Shown here piece after piece: positions 7,576 through 15,488 of a stretch of 64,000 nucleotides of DNA. The stretch's first letter is position 1. Every line of letters begins with the position of its first letter. Under the pieces are notes generated by a model. It was given only the letters and a program-made list of their open reading frames with translations. It had not been told where the DNA came from and did no database searches. Both the position numbers and the translations under genes were made by a program. The stretch is from Iamia majanohamensis (GTDB taxonomy: Bacteria > Actinomycetota > Acidimicrobiia > Acidimicrobiales > Iamiaceae), in NCBI RefSeq assembly GCF_028532485.1, contig NZ_CP116942.1, forward strand, positions 1,116,001 to 1,180,000, in the 5' to 3' direction.

Positions 7576-9327
7576 ATGGCCACGCTCATCCGCAACGGCA
7601 CGGTCTTCGACGGCACGGGGGCGCCGCCGGCCGAGGTCGACGTCCTCGTCGGCGACGACGGCCGGGTCGAGGCCCTGGCCCCCAGGGCTGAGGCTCCACC
7701 TGAGGTCGAGGTGGTCGATGCCGCGGGCTGCTGGGTCACGCCCGGGTTCATCGACCTGCACACCCACTACGACGCCGAGCTCGAGGTCCACCCGCAGCTG
7801 TCCGAGTCGCTCCGCCACGGGGTCACCACCACCCTGATCGGCTCCTGCGGGCTGTCGCTCGTGGTGGGGGAGCCCGAGGACATGGCCGACACCTTCTGCC
7901 GGGTGGAGGGCATCCCCCGCGACACCGTGCTGCCCCTCCTCGAGGACATCGTCGACTGGAAGACGCCGGGCGAGTACGTCGACCACCTCCGGTCCCGCCC
8001 GCTCGGCCCCAACGTCATCGGCATGGTCGGCCACTCGACGGTCCGCTCCCACGTGATGGGGCTGGGCCGCAGCCTCGACCGCGCCGTGCGACCCGACGAG
8101 GGCGAGCTGCGGTCGATGGCCGACCTCGTCGAGGAGTCCGTCGACGCCGGGCTCCTCGGCCTCTCGGTGAACCTGCTGCCCTGGGACAAGATGGGCGGCG
8201 ACCGGTTCCGGAGCCGGCCCACGCCGTCGGTCTTCGCCCGCTTCGCCGAGTACCGCCGCCTGGCCGACGTGGCCCGCCGCCGCGACGCGGTCTTCCAGGC
8301 CATCCCCAACGTGCAGACGCGGTGGTCGATCGCCCCGCTGCTCGACCTCAGCCGGCCCCGTGGGGGCCGGGCCCTCCGCACGTCGCTGCTGACCCTCATG
8401 GACGCGCCGCCGGCCATGGGCGCCTACCGGGCCATCGCGGCCGCCGGGGCCCTCTACAACGACCGCCTCGGTGCCCACGTCCGCTTCCAGGCCCTGCCGA
8501 CGCCGTTCGACATCTACACCGACGGCATCGAGAACCCGGTGTTCGAGGAGCTGGGCGCGGGCACCGAGGCGCTCCACCTGGAGGACCTGGTCGCCCGCCG
8601 GGCGCTGATGGGGGCGCCGGTGTACCGGGACCGGTTCCGGAAGCAGTGGACGAGCAAGGTCGCGGCCCGGGCCTACCACCGGGACCTGGCCGAGGCCCGC
8701 ATCGTCTCGTGCCCGGACCACGACCTCGACGGGCGCACCTTCGCCGAGGTCGCCGCGACCCGCGGCGCCGACCCCGTCGACACGTTCCTCGACCTCCAGG
8801 TGGAGCACGGCAACGACCTGCGCTGGTACAGCGTGGTGGCCAACGCCCGGGAGGACCGGCTGGCCTGGATCATGGCCCACCCCACGGCGATGATCGGCTT
8901 CTCCGACGCCGGTGCCCACCTCCGGAACATGGCCTTCTACAACTTCCCGCTGCGGATGCTGAAGCGGGTGCGCGACGCCGAGCGGGCGGGCCGGCCCTTC
9001 CTGTCGGTCGAGGCCGCGGTGCACAAGCTGACCGGCGACATCGCCGACTTCCACCGCATCGACGCCGGCCGCCTGGCCCCCGGGGCCCGGGCCGACCTGG
9101 TGGTGATCGACCCCTCCCGCCTCGACGACAGCGTGGAGGAGGTCCACGAGGAGCCCATGCCCGGCTTCGACGGCCTCGACCGGCTGGTGCGCCGCAACGA
9201 CGCGACCGTGCGGGCCGTCATGGTGGGCGGCCGGGTGGCGTGGCGGGGCGGCACGCCGGCCGACGACCTCGGCACCAGCCGCTCCTACGGCACCTTCCTC
9301 CCCCTCGGCGGGGGCGGCGCCGCCTGA
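7576..9327 (+). CDS. N-acyl-D-amino-acid deacylase-like amidohydrolase
   Basis: 583 residues, ATG behind GAGGAGG. The N-terminal strand domain (LIRNGTVFDGTGAPPAEVDVLV) is followed by TPGFIDLHTHYDAEL with H62 and H64 as metal ligands, then GVTTTLIGSCGLS, GMVGHSTVR and, near the C-terminus, GFSDAGAHLRNMAFYN with the conserved Asp. It closes with the LAPGARADLVVIDP segment of this family. This is the D-aminoacylase/dihydroorotase-like group; the true substrate may be another N-acyl compound. It is divergent from the beta-helix gene. Confidence 0.88.
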   Translation: MATLIRNGTVFDGTGAPPAEVDVLVGDDGRVEALAPRAEAPPEVEVVDAAGCWVTPGFIDLHTHYDAELEVHPQLSESLRHGVTTTLIGSCGLSLVVGEPEDMADTFCRVEGIPRDTVLPLLEDIVDWKTPGEYVDHLRSRPLGPNVIGMVGHSTVRSHVMGLGRSLDRAVRPDEGELRSMADLVEESVDAGLLGLSVNLLPWDKMGGDRFRSRPTPSVFARFAEYRRLADVARRRDAVFQAIPNVQTRWSIAPLLDLSRPRGGRALRTSLLTLMDAPPAMGAYRAIAAAGALYNDRLGAHVRFQALPTPFDIYTDGIENPVFEELGAGTEALHLEDLVARRALMGAPVYRDRFRKQWTSKVAARAYHRDLAEARIVSCPDHDLDGRTFAEVAATRGADPVDTFLDLQVEHGNDLRWYSVVANAREDRLAWIMAHPTAMIGFSDAGAHLRNMAFYNFPLRMLKRVRDAERAGRPFLSVEAAVHKLTGDIADFHRIDAGRLAPGARADLVVIDPSRLDDSVEEVHEEPMPGFDGLDRLVRRNDATVRAVMVGGRVAWRGGTPADDLGTSRSYGTFLPLGGGGAA

Positions 9328-9358
9328 CCGCGGGCGTGCGCCCCACCCGGTCGTGTGA

Positions 9359-9370
9359 TAGGCATGCCTA
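9359..9370. promoter_or_regulatory. DtxR/IdeR-like palindrome TAGGCATGCCTA
   Basis: Perfect 12-base palindrome; on the minus strand it reads TTAGGCATGCCTAT, close to the AGG-N-CCT pattern of actinobacterial metal-regulator boxes. It overlaps a possible -10 (TAACAT, 9369-9374) and lies 64 bases before a small Fe-S-type gene, which makes iron-responsive control attractive. It matches only the core of the 19-base consensus. Confidence 0.4.
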
Positions 9371-9420
9371 ACATGTGGCCGGGGGTGGGTCCGGTGTTCG
9401 GCCCCCGGCGCCGGCGCGGG

Positions 9421-9426
9421 TACGGT
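9421..9426 (+). promoter_or_regulatory. -10 hexamer TACGGT, leaderless-type start
   Basis: TAnnnT seven bases before the ATG of the HiPIP-like gene with no convincing Shine-Dalgarno sequence. Confidence 0.45.
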
Positions 9427-9433
9427 CAGGCAG

Positions 9434-9679
9434 ATGTCGGACTACGAGATCCCGCCTCCCGAGCCCAAAGAGATCGACGAGAAGCTCTCGATGGAGCTCC
9501 AGATCCTCGCCTCCAACGCCGTGCTCAAGGGGCACCCGTCGGGCGACGAGAAGTGCGACAACTGCCTGTACTACCTCGACCCCACCCAGGAGATCTCGTA
9601 CTGCTGGCACCAGAAGCTGCGGATCCTCGTCGGCGGCGAGTGGTGGTGCCAGTGGTGGGAGGAGATCCCCGAGGAGTAG
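9434..9679 (+). CDS. Small HiPIP-like four-cysteine protein (candidate [4Fe-4S] carrier)
   Basis: 81 residues. Cysteines at 41, 44, 57 and 72 give C-x2-C-x12-C-x14-C, and the last one lies in GEWWCQWW. High-potential iron-sulfur proteins have C-x2-C-x(14-16)-C-x13-C ending in G-W-C-x-x-W, so spacing and the C-terminal Trp pattern agree closely. Unlike classical HiPIPs it has no Tat signal, so it would stay in the cytoplasm. The first 38 residues are acidic and Pro-rich. It is followed in the same direction by the DUF202 pair. The alternative is a zinc ribbon, but the aromatic-rich surroundings favour Fe-S. Homology is judged by eye. Confidence 0.65.
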   Translation: MSDYEIPPPEPKEIDEKLSMELQILASNAVLKGHPSGDEKCDNCLYYLDPTQEISYCWHQKLRILVGGEWWCQWWEEIPEE

Positions 9680-9695
9680 GCCCGGGCGGCCTGCG

Positions 9696-10091
9696 GTGAG
9701 CGCCCCCTCGGACGGGCCCCCGAGCCCACCCCGGAGACGGTGGCTGCCGCAGGACCCGCGCACGGTCGGCGACGAGCCCGACTACCGCTTCACCCTGGCC
9801 AACGAGCGCACCTTCCTCGCCTGGGTCCGCACCTCGCTGGCCCTGGCCGCGGGTGGGCTCGGCTCCATCAGCCTGCTGGAGGGCTACGGGGGGTCGGGGC
9901 TGCTCGGCATCGTGCTCCTCACCCTCAGCTTCACCACGGCGGCCAGCGCCTACCGCCGGTGGGCCGCCAACGAGCGCTCCATGCGCCTCGGCGTCCCGCT
10001 GCCGGCGTCGCGCCTGCCGGTCGTGATGGCCGTCGGCACCGCCGTGGTCGCGGTGGTCGCCGCCGTCATGCTCATCGTCGACTCGCCGTGA
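9696..10091 (+). CDS. DUF202 (YidH-type) membrane protein
   Basis: 131 residues from a GTG. It carries the DUF202 signature YRFTLANERTFLAWVRTSLALAAGG followed by three hydrophobic segments (about residues 45-65, 70-90 and 108-128). Function of the family is unknown. The stop codon overlaps the next start by four bases, so the two DUF202 proteins are probably translated together and may form a heteromer. The start is the first GTG after the preceding gene and has only a weak ribosome-binding site. Confidence 0.8.
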   Translation: MSAPSDGPPSPPRRRWLPQDPRTVGDEPDYRFTLANERTFLAWVRTSLALAAGGLGSISLLEGYGGSGLLGIVLLTLSFTTAASAYRRWAANERSMRLGVPLPASRLPVVMAVGTAVVAVVAAVMLIVDSP

Positions 10092-10435
10092 CCGGGGCCC
10101 GCCCCGAGGCCAGCTTCGACCGGGGCCTCCAGCACGAGCGCACCGCCCTGGCGTGGGAGCGCACCGCCATCGCGACCATGGTGGCCGGCCTGGTGCTGGC
10201 CCGGGTGGGGGCCCAGCACGACCGGTGGGTGGTGGCCGCCCTGGGCCTGGCCCAGACGGTGGCGGGTGGGGCGGTGCTCGTGTGGGCCGGGCTGCACTAC
10301 GACGACCTGCACGGCCCCCTGCGCCGGGGCGACGACGTCGTCCACCCCCTCGCGGCCCGGCTGGTGGGCCTCATGGCCGTGGCCGCGTCCGGCGTCGGGC
10401 TCACGTTCGCCGTGCTGGTGGCCCTGCTGGGCTGA
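10088..10435 (+). CDS. Second DUF202-family membrane protein
   Basis: 115 residues, GTG start overlapping the previous stop (GTGA). It retains the motif as LQHERTALAWERTAIATMVAGLVLARV, followed by two more hydrophobic helices. Sequence differs enough from its neighbour to be an old paralogue rather than a recent copy. It ends six bases before the convergent isomerase gene. Confidence 0.8.
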   Translation: MTGARPEASFDRGLQHERTALAWERTAIATMVAGLVLARVGAQHDRWVVAALGLAQTVAGGAVLVWAGLHYDDLHGPLRRGDDVVHPLAARLVGLMAVAASGVGLTFAVLVALLG

Positions 10436-10441
10436 GGCCGG

Positions 10442-11242
10442 TCAGGGCGCGGGCAGGGTGTCGATCCAGCGCCGGAGGGTGGCGGCGTCGGCCACCACCT
10501 GGTCGGGGTCGTCGCCCCGGACGTACTCCAGCAGCACCGGGCGCGGTCGGGGCCCGGGCCCGGTGGTGGCCAGGGCGAGGGCCGGGCGCCACAGCTCGGC
10601 GCCCTCGGCCAGCGGTCGCCGGTCGTCGATCCCGGTCGGGCCCCAGGTGAAGGCGTGGACCGACGCGAGGTGGGGGAGCACGGTGCGCAGCTCCTCCACC
10701 GCCGCCGCCGGGGAGAGGGCCGGGTCCGGCTGCCAGTGGGTGCGGACGTCGGGGCGGTCGAGCTCGGCGAGGAGGGCGGCGCCGGCGGCCGCGGTGTGGG
10801 TCAGCGTGCCGGGGTGGTGCTCGAGGGCGAGGCCGAGGCCCCGGTCCGCGGCGACGTCGGCCAGGGCGGCGGTGAGGTCCCGCACGCGGGCCCGGTCCGC
10901 CTCCGGCGCGTCCGGGGTCACCCCGACCTCGGTCCAGACCCGGACGGTGCTGGTCCCGAGGGCCTCGGCCGCGTCGAGGACGGCCCCGACCTCGCCGCCG
11001 TCGGGGAGGAGGGGCCCGGCTCCGAGGTAGGAGCCGTAGGAGGCGACGTCGATGCCCAGGTCCGCACCGCGCCGGGCCAGGGCTCGGGCCCGGTCGACAT
11101 CGCCGGGCGGCACGTGGACGTCGGCCCCCCACTCGATGGTGGTCACCCCGGCCCGGGCCGCCACCGCGAGCACCTCCTCGGCGGGCAGGGCGCGCAGGGT
11201 GATGGAGCAGAGCCCCACGGCCAGGGCGGGGCCGTCGGTCAC
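10442..11242 (-). CDS. Sugar phosphate isomerase/epimerase-type TIM barrel protein
   Basis: 266 residues, AP endonuclease family 2 fold. Visible strands include VGLCSITLRALPAEEVLAVAARAGVTTIEWGADVHV at the N-terminus, GLALEHHPGTLT with the metal-ligand Glu and His near the middle, and LLEYVRGDD at the end. The GTG overlaps the stop of the upstream dehydrogenase gene by four bases, so the two form an operon, probably a sugar or hydroxyacid catabolic pair. Substrate unknown. Confidence 0.85.
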   Translation of the reverse strand: MTDGPALAVGLCSITLRALPAEEVLAVAARAGVTTIEWGADVHVPPGDVDRARALARRGADLGIDVASYGSYLGAGPLLPDGGEVGAVLDAAEALGTSTVRVWTEVGVTPDAPEADRARVRDLTAALADVAADRGLGLALEHHPGTLTHTAAAGAALLAELDRPDVRTHWQPDPALSPAAAVEELRTVLPHLASVHAFTWGPTGIDDRRPLAEGAELWRPALALATTGPGPRPRPVLLEYVRGDDPDQVVADAATLRRWIDTLPAP

Positions 11243-12252
11243 GCGATGCGGTCCATGTCGGCCGCCACCACCGGGTGGTCCAGCGGCTGGCCAGCGGCCC
11301 AGCGGGCGACCTCGGCGACGGCGAGGTCGCCCATGCGGGCCACCTCCCGCCCCTCGGAGCCGGCGATGTGCGGGGTCAGCACCACGTTGGGGAGGTCCCA
11401 GAGGGGAGAGGTCGGGGGCAGCGGTTCGGGGTCCGGGGTGTCGATGAACGCGCACAGCCGGCCGGTGCCGCACTCGGCCTCCAGCGCGGCGGTGTCGACC
11501 AGGGAGCCGCGGGCCGTGTTGACGAGCCAGGCGCCGTCGCGCATGCGGGCCAGTCGACGGGCGTCGAGCAGGTGGTGGGTGGAGTCGAGGGCCGGGGCGT
11601 GGAGGGTGACCACCTCGGCCCAGGCGCACAGGTCGTCGAGGTCCATCGGCGTCGCGCCCATGGAGGTGGCCTCCTCCGCGGGGAGGTAGGGGTCGCTCAC
11701 CGCCACCTCGGCGTCGAGGGTGCGGAGGCGCTCGAGCACCAGCCGGCCGATCCGCGACGCCCCCACCACGCCCACCCGCAGGCCGCGGGTGCCGAGGTCG
11801 CCGGCGGGACCCACGCCGGCCACGAACGACCGGCCCCGCTCGGCGCGGTACCGGTCCCGGAGGCGGAACACGTCCTTGGCCACCATCACGACGGCGGCGA
11901 AGGTCATCTCGGCCACGGGCACCGCGTTGGCCGCCGCCGCGCTGGACACGGCGACGCCACGGGCCCAGAGGGCGTCGGTCACGGTGCTGCGCACCGACCC
12001 GGCGGCGTAGGCCAGCAGCCCCAGCCGGGGCAGCCGGTCGAGCACGGCCCCGTCGAGCGGGGCGCAGCCCCACCCGCCGACGAGGACCTCGACGGACCCG
12101 AGCAGGTCGGCCGGCGCGGTGGCCAGGTCGAGGGGGCGGCGGTCGACCACGTCGGCCACGCGGTCGAGCGCCTCCCAGGAGGCGGCGGTGAACAGCTGGG
12201 CCTCGATGCCGGGCCACATGGCCAGGGCGGTGACCGGTCGGCGGGGGCTCAC
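11239..12252 (-). CDS. D-isomer-specific 2-hydroxyacid dehydrogenase family protein
   Basis: 337 residues. NAD-binding Rossmann motif VGVVGASRIG near residue 159, the NTARGSLVD segment with the substrate-binding Arg and LTPHIAGSEG with the catalytic His near residue 300. The start is GTG seven bases after a TACGCT hexamer, with no leader. Upstream partner of the sugar isomerase gene. Acting on a sugar acid or hydroxyacid is the likely role. Confidence 0.88.
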   Translation of the reverse strand: MSPRRPVTALAMWPGIEAQLFTAASWEALDRVADVVDRRPLDLATAPADLLGSVEVLVGGWGCAPLDGAVLDRLPRLGLLAYAAGSVRSTVTDALWARGVAVSSAAAANAVPVAEMTFAAVVMVAKDVFRLRDRYRAERGRSFVAGVGPAGDLGTRGLRVGVVGASRIGRLVLERLRTLDAEVAVSDPYLPAEEATSMGATPMDLDDLCAWAEVVTLHAPALDSTHHLLDARRLARMRDGAWLVNTARGSLVDTAALEAECGTGRLCAFIDTPDPEPLPPTSPLWDLPNVVLTPHIAGSEGREVARMGDLAVAEVARWAAGQPLDHPVVAADMDRIA

Positions 12253-12259
12253 CGGGCCG

Positions 12260-12265
12260 AGCGTA
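12260..12265 (-). promoter_or_regulatory. -10 hexamer TACGCT, leaderless start
   Basis: On the minus strand, seven bases before the GTG of the hydroxyacid dehydrogenase; no Shine-Dalgarno sequence between. Confidence 0.5.
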
Positions 12266-12415
12266 GGCAGGTGCCGGCGGGACGGGCCCGCGACGAGGTG
12301 CGGTCTACCCGTGGGACGGGTCGTCGGCGGGCGATCCCCACCCTCGCCCGCCCGGGTGAGGCAGCGGCGCGCCGTCCCTGGTCAGACCGGAGCCGACCAC
12401 GCTCCGCGCGCCGCC

Positions 12416-12421
12416 TATGCT
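12416..12421 (+). promoter_or_regulatory. -10 hexamer TATGCT with a short leader
   Basis: Best -10 match before the DUF1269 gene; the implied leader of about 30 bases carries AGGAGA seven bases before the second of two in-frame ATGs. Confidence 0.4.
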
Positions 12422-12457
12422 CCGGCCCGGTTCCCCACGCGACCAGGAGAGATGCCC

Positions 12458-12952
12458 ATGGCCACCATGACGGTCTGGAAGTTCGACGAGCCCAACGGGG
12501 CCCAGATGGCCGAGGAGAAGCTCGTCGGCCTGTCGAAGCAGGAGCTCATCCACCTCTACGACGCCGCCGTCGTCGAGTGGTACCCGGGCAAGAAGAAGCC
12601 CAAGACCCGCCAGGCCCACAACCTGGTGGCCGCCGGCGCCCTCGGCGGCGCCTTCTGGGGCTGGCTCTTCGGCCTCATCTTCTTCGTCCCGCTGCTCGGC
12701 CTGGCCGTCGGTGCCGCCGCCGGCGCCTTCAGCGGCTCCATGGCCGACGCTGGCATCGACGACGACTTCATCGACTCGGTCCGCAGCCAGGTCACCCCCG
12801 GCACCTCGGCCCTCTTCGTGATGTCGAGCGACGCCGTGATCGACAAGGTCAAGGAGTCCTTCGAGGGCACCCAGGCCCACCTGATCCACACCAACCTGTC
12901 CAACGAGCAGGAGGCCGCGCTGCGCGAGGCGTTCAGCCCCGAGGAGGACTGA
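12458..12952 (+). CDS. DUF1269-family membrane protein
   Basis: 164 residues. After an N-terminal soluble part and a Lys-rich stretch (YPGKKKPKTRQAH) comes a Gly-zipper hydrophobic region (AAGALGGAFWGWLFGLIFFVPLLGLAVGAAAGAF, about residues 54-87), then a C-terminal soluble domain ending in an acidic tail. This is the layout of DUF1269 proteins, associated with stress and membrane adaptation. ATGCCCATG offers two starts; the second is chosen for its Shine-Dalgarno spacing. A 14-base-stem hairpin follows. Confidence 0.85.
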   Translation: MATMTVWKFDEPNGAQMAEEKLVGLSKQELIHLYDAAVVEWYPGKKKPKTRQAHNLVAAGALGGAFWGWLFGLIFFVPLLGLAVGAAAGAFSGSMADAGIDDDFIDSVRSQVTPGTSALFVMSSDAVIDKVKESFEGTQAHLIHTNLSNEQEAALREAFSPEED

Positions 12953-12987
12953 CCCTCGCGGCGCTCCCTGCCGCTGATCCCCACCGT

Positions 12988-13019
12988 CGTCGGGCCCGCA
13001 CCTCCGTGCGGGCCCGACG
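12988..13019 (+). terminator. 14-base perfect stem-loop terminator
   Basis: CGTCGGGCCCGCAC/GTGCGGGCCCGACG with loop CTCC, 36 bases after the DUF1269 stop and before the next start. No T-run. Confidence 0.75.
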
Positions 13020-13076
13020 CCCGGTGACCCGGCGCCCCCGGCGCCCCGTCCCGGCCCCCGGGCCCAGGAGGACACG

Positions 13077-13772
13077 TTGAGCCCGTCCCCGGAGGAGGCG
13101 CCGTCGGAGCCGACGGGCGCAGACCGCACCGCCGTCGAGCCCGTCGACCGGGACACGGAGAGGCTGTCGCGCCTCGAGCTGTTCGCGGTGCTGCTCATGG
13201 CCCTCACCGCGGTGATGACCGCGTGGTCGGCCTTCGAGGCCTCCAAGTGGGGCGGCGTGATGTCGATCAAGTTCAGCGAGGCCAGCGCCACCCGCACCGA
13301 GTCGGTGCGCAACTCGAACCTGGCCAACCGCCAGGTCACCGTCGACGTGGACCTCTTCTCCAGCTACGTCGACGCGGTGGCGAGCGACGACGACGCCGAG
13401 GCGGCGTTCTTCCGGGACCGCTTCCCCGAGCGCCTGGCCGTGGCCGTCGACGCGTGGGAGGAGCTCCGCCCCCTGGAGGACCCCGACGCCCCCGGCACGC
13501 CGTTCGAGATGGAGGAGTACGTCGTCGAGCCCGCCCTCACCGCCGACCGCCTCGAGCGGGAGGCGGACCAGCGCTCGACCGAGGCCCGCACCGCCAACCA
13601 GAACGGCGACAACTACACGATCACCTCGGTCCTCTTCGCCACCGTGATCCTGCTCGCCGCCCTCTCCTCCAAGGTCCGCACGGCCCGGACGGGGCTGGTG
13701 CTCATCGCGCTCGCCGTGGTCGTCTTCGTCGCCTCGGTCGGCATCATCGCCACCTACCCGATCGAGATCTGA
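13077..13772 (+). CDS. DUF4337-family membrane protein
   Basis: 231 residues from a TTG with AGGAGG at ideal spacing, an uncommon start codon here. Layout is one transmembrane helix (LELFAVLLMALTAVMTAWSAFEASKW, about residues 33-58), a soluble, acidic, helical middle, then two C-terminal helices (VLFATVILLAAL, TGLVLIALAVVVFVASVGIIATY). DUF4337 proteins show this arrangement; role unknown. Flanked by hairpins on both sides, so it is probably transcribed alone. Confidence 0.78.
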   Translation: MSPSPEEAPSEPTGADRTAVEPVDRDTERLSRLELFAVLLMALTAVMTAWSAFEASKWGGVMSIKFSEASATRTESVRNSNLANRQVTVDVDLFSSYVDAVASDDDAEAAFFRDRFPERLAVAVDAWEELRPLEDPDAPGTPFEMEEYVVEPALTADRLEREADQRSTEARTANQNGDNYTITSVLFATVILLAALSSKVRTARTGLVLIALAVVVFVASVGIIATYPIEI

Positions 13773-13791
13773 CGCCGTCCCCCCGGTCCGT

Positions 13792-13810
13792 GCACCCGGG
13801 GGCCGGGTGC
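13792..13810 (+). terminator. Hairpin after the DUF4337 gene
   Basis: Stem GCACCCGG/CCGGGTGC with a three-base loop, 20 bases after the stop codon. Confidence 0.55.
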
Positions 13811-13873
13811 GCTAGAAGTGCACGTCACCCCACATGCGGCCCCCCTGGGGCCCCGACCGCGCGAGGAGGCCCC

Positions 13874-14299
13874 GTGGGCCCAGTCGAGGTGCTCGTCATC
13901 GGCTTCCCCGGGAGCCGCTTCAACGGGGACATCGTGCCCAGCCTGGTCGACGTGGTGGAGCGGGGGATCATCTCGATCGTCGACGCCATCCTGGTGAGCC
14001 GGGACGAGGACGGCGGCCTCACCGTCGTCGAGCTGGAGGAGGAGGGTGCCGGCCCCGAGGTCGCCGCCCTCGCCGCCCTGGTCGACGAGGTCCACGACCT
14101 GGTCTCCGACGAGGACGTGGAGGCCCTGGCGGCCGACATCGAGCCGGGGTCCTCGGCCGCCGTGCTGGTGTTCGAGCACACCTGGGCCCTGCCCCTGCGC
14201 GACGCCGTGGCCGGCTCGGGCGGGGTGGTGCTGAGCCAGCTGCGCGTGCCCGGCGCGGTGGTGGACGAGGTGCTCGACGCCGTCGCCGCGCTCGACTGA
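13874..14299 (+). CDS. DUF6325-like protein
   Basis: 141 residues, GTG behind GAGGAGG. It opens with GPVEVLVIGFPGSRFNGDIVPSLVDVVERGIISIVDAILV and is acidic in the middle, matching actinobacterial DUF6325 proteins as I recall them. In that family it is usually paired with a SHOCT-domain protein, as here (39 bases downstream). No membrane segment; cytoplasmic. Function unknown, often linked with stress or membrane maintenance. Confidence 0.7.
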   Translation: MGPVEVLVIGFPGSRFNGDIVPSLVDVVERGIISIVDAILVSRDEDGGLTVVELEEEGAGPEVAALAALVDEVHDLVSDEDVEALAADIEPGSSAAVLVFEHTWALPLRDAVAGSGGVVLSQLRVPGAVVDEVLDAVAALD

Positions 14300-14338
14300 G
14301 CCGACCCGCCCGAACGACCCGAACGAGGAGCAGGACCG

Positions 14339-14713
14339 ATGATGCGACCGATGATGCGAGGCCGACGGATGGGCCGGCCCGGCCTGATCGGCACGATGGC
14401 CCGCACCGCGGTGGTGGCGGGCACGGCGTCGGCGGTGGCCGGTGGCGTGCGCAACCGCCAGGCCACCCGGGCCGAGGCCGCGGCCCAGGAGCAGGCCGAC
14501 CAGCAGGCCACCCAGCAGGCGGCCTACCAGTCCCAGGCCGAGGTGGCCTCGCTCCAGGCCCAGCTGGCCGAGGTGCAGGCGCAGCAGGCGCCCGCTGCGC
14601 CCGGCGGGGGCACCGACCTCATCGCCGAGCTCACCAAGCTCGGTGAGCTGAAGGCCGCCGGGGTCCTCTCCGACGAGGAGTTCGCCGCGGCCAAGGCCAA
14701 GCTCCTGGCCTGA
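14339..14713 (+). CDS. SHOCT-domain protein
   Basis: 124 residues. A basic N-terminus (MMRPMMRGRRMGRPG) is followed by a weakly hydrophobic stretch, a Gln/Ala-rich coiled coil (about residues 45-80), and a C-terminal SHOCT module (LTKLGELKAAGVLSDEEFAAAKAKLL). SHOCT modules act as short oligomerisation tags. Same direction and probably the same transcript as the DUF6325 gene; a strong hairpin follows six bases after the stop. Confidence 0.82.
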   Translation: MMRPMMRGRRMGRPGLIGTMARTAVVAGTASAVAGGVRNRQATRAEAAAQEQADQQATQQAAYQSQAEVASLQAQLAEVQAQQAPAAPGGGTDLIAELTKLGELKAAGVLSDEEFAAAKAKLLA

Positions 14714-14718
14714 CGGGC

Positions 14719-14748
14719 CACGGACCGGCCCCGGGGGGCCGGTCCGTG
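14719..14748. terminator. Hairpin between convergent genes
   Basis: 12-base perfect stem CACGGACCGGCC/GGCCGGTCCGTG with a short C/G-rich loop, between the SHOCT gene and the leftward secreted-protein gene. Confidence 0.7.
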
Positions 14749-14788
14749 ACCCGACGGCGCGGTGCGCCGTCGACCGGGCGGCGGTGCG

Positions 14789-15340
14789 TCAGCCGCCGCC
14801 CTCGGTGGAGCCGTCGTCGGCGGACCCGTCCTCCGCGGGCGGCAGGTCCTCGCCGCGAGGCGGGCCGCGGTGGCCGCCGGGCCCACCCGGCCCGTCGAGG
14901 CCGAGGCCCCCGGGCCCGCCGAGCGGTCCCTCGCCGTCGACCACGGCCTCGACCGCCTCGGGCAGCTCGGCGATGCGCTCCTCGAGGCGGGCCGTCTGGG
15001 CGGCCACGATGTGGTCGACCACGGTCTGGCGGTCCACGCCGTTCGCCTCCGCCACCTCCGCCAGCGTCAGGCCGTCCTCGCGGGCGGCGCGGAGCTCGTC
15101 GGGGGTGGTGCCGAGCACCTCGGCCAGCTCGGCCAGGGCCGCCTCGCGCTCGGCCCGGTGCTCCTCCCGGGCCGCCTCGCGCTCGGTGCCGCCGCCGTCC
15201 TCGGCCGCCGCCTCGGTGGTGGTGGTCGTGCCGTCCTGGGCGCTGCTCGCCACGGGTGTGAAGAGCAGGGCGCCGGCGACGCCTCCGGCGGCGAGCGTGC
15301 TGGCCAGGGCGGCGGCGGCCTTCTTGCGGGTGGTCTGCAT
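14789..15340 (-). CDS. Secreted protein with helix-turn-helix-like core and Gly-rich tail
   Basis: 183 residues, ATG with GAGA upstream. A signal peptide (RKKAAAALASTLAAGGVAGALLFTPVASSAQ, cut near residue 35) precedes a Thr/Asp-rich linker, a charged coiled coil (REEHRAEREAALAELAE) and a segment LTLAEVAEANGVDRQTVVDHIVA that looks like a helix-turn-helix but on an exported protein. The tail is Gly/Pro-rich (GGPGGLGLDGPGGPGGHRG). Similar exported proteins are common in actinobacteria without known function. Confidence 0.72.
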   Translation of the reverse strand: MQTTRKKAAAALASTLAAGGVAGALLFTPVASSAQDGTTTTTEAAAEDGGGTEREAAREEHRAEREAALAELAEVLGTTPDELRAAREDGLTLAEVAEANGVDRQTVVDHIVAAQTARLEERIAELPEAVEAVVDGEGPLGGPGGLGLDGPGGPGGHRGPPRGEDLPPAEDGSADDGSTEGGG

Positions 15341-15361
15341 GTCGTGTCTCTCCTGGGTCGG

Positions 15362-15379
15362 CGAGGACGTCCGTCCTCG
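15362..15379 (-). other. Perfect stem-loop in the leader of the secreted-protein gene
   Basis: CGAGGAC/GTCCTCG with a four-base loop, 22 bases before the ATG on the minus strand. Candidate operator or 5'-leader hairpin. Confidence 0.35.
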
Positions 15380-15473
15380 GTGCCCACCCTGCGCTGCCGG
15401 CCTGGGAGGACGCTGAGAGCAGGGTGCGAGGTCCCGCATGGTCGGGGTCGATCAGCAGCGCCGGCGCCGCCGG

Positions 15474-15479
15474 TACGCT
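15474..15479 (+). promoter_or_regulatory. -10 hexamer TACGCT before the DUF389 gene
   Basis: Nine bases before GTG 15489, slightly longer than at the other leaderless starts. It is the main reason for choosing that start over an ATG at 15537. Confidence 0.35.
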
Positions 15480-15488
15480 CGGGGTCCC

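Noticed and set aside
4626-7691. A 1,000-residue open frame on the plus strand opposite the beta-helix gene
   Set aside because: It mirrors the repeats of the real gene, is a Gly/Ala/Val/Arg mix with no domain, and runs into the next gene. GC-rich antisense frames stay open by composition.
13831-13840. CACATGCGGC, resembling the core of the two-stage stem-loop family
   Set aside because: No flanking arms that pair and only ten matching bases; treated as chance.
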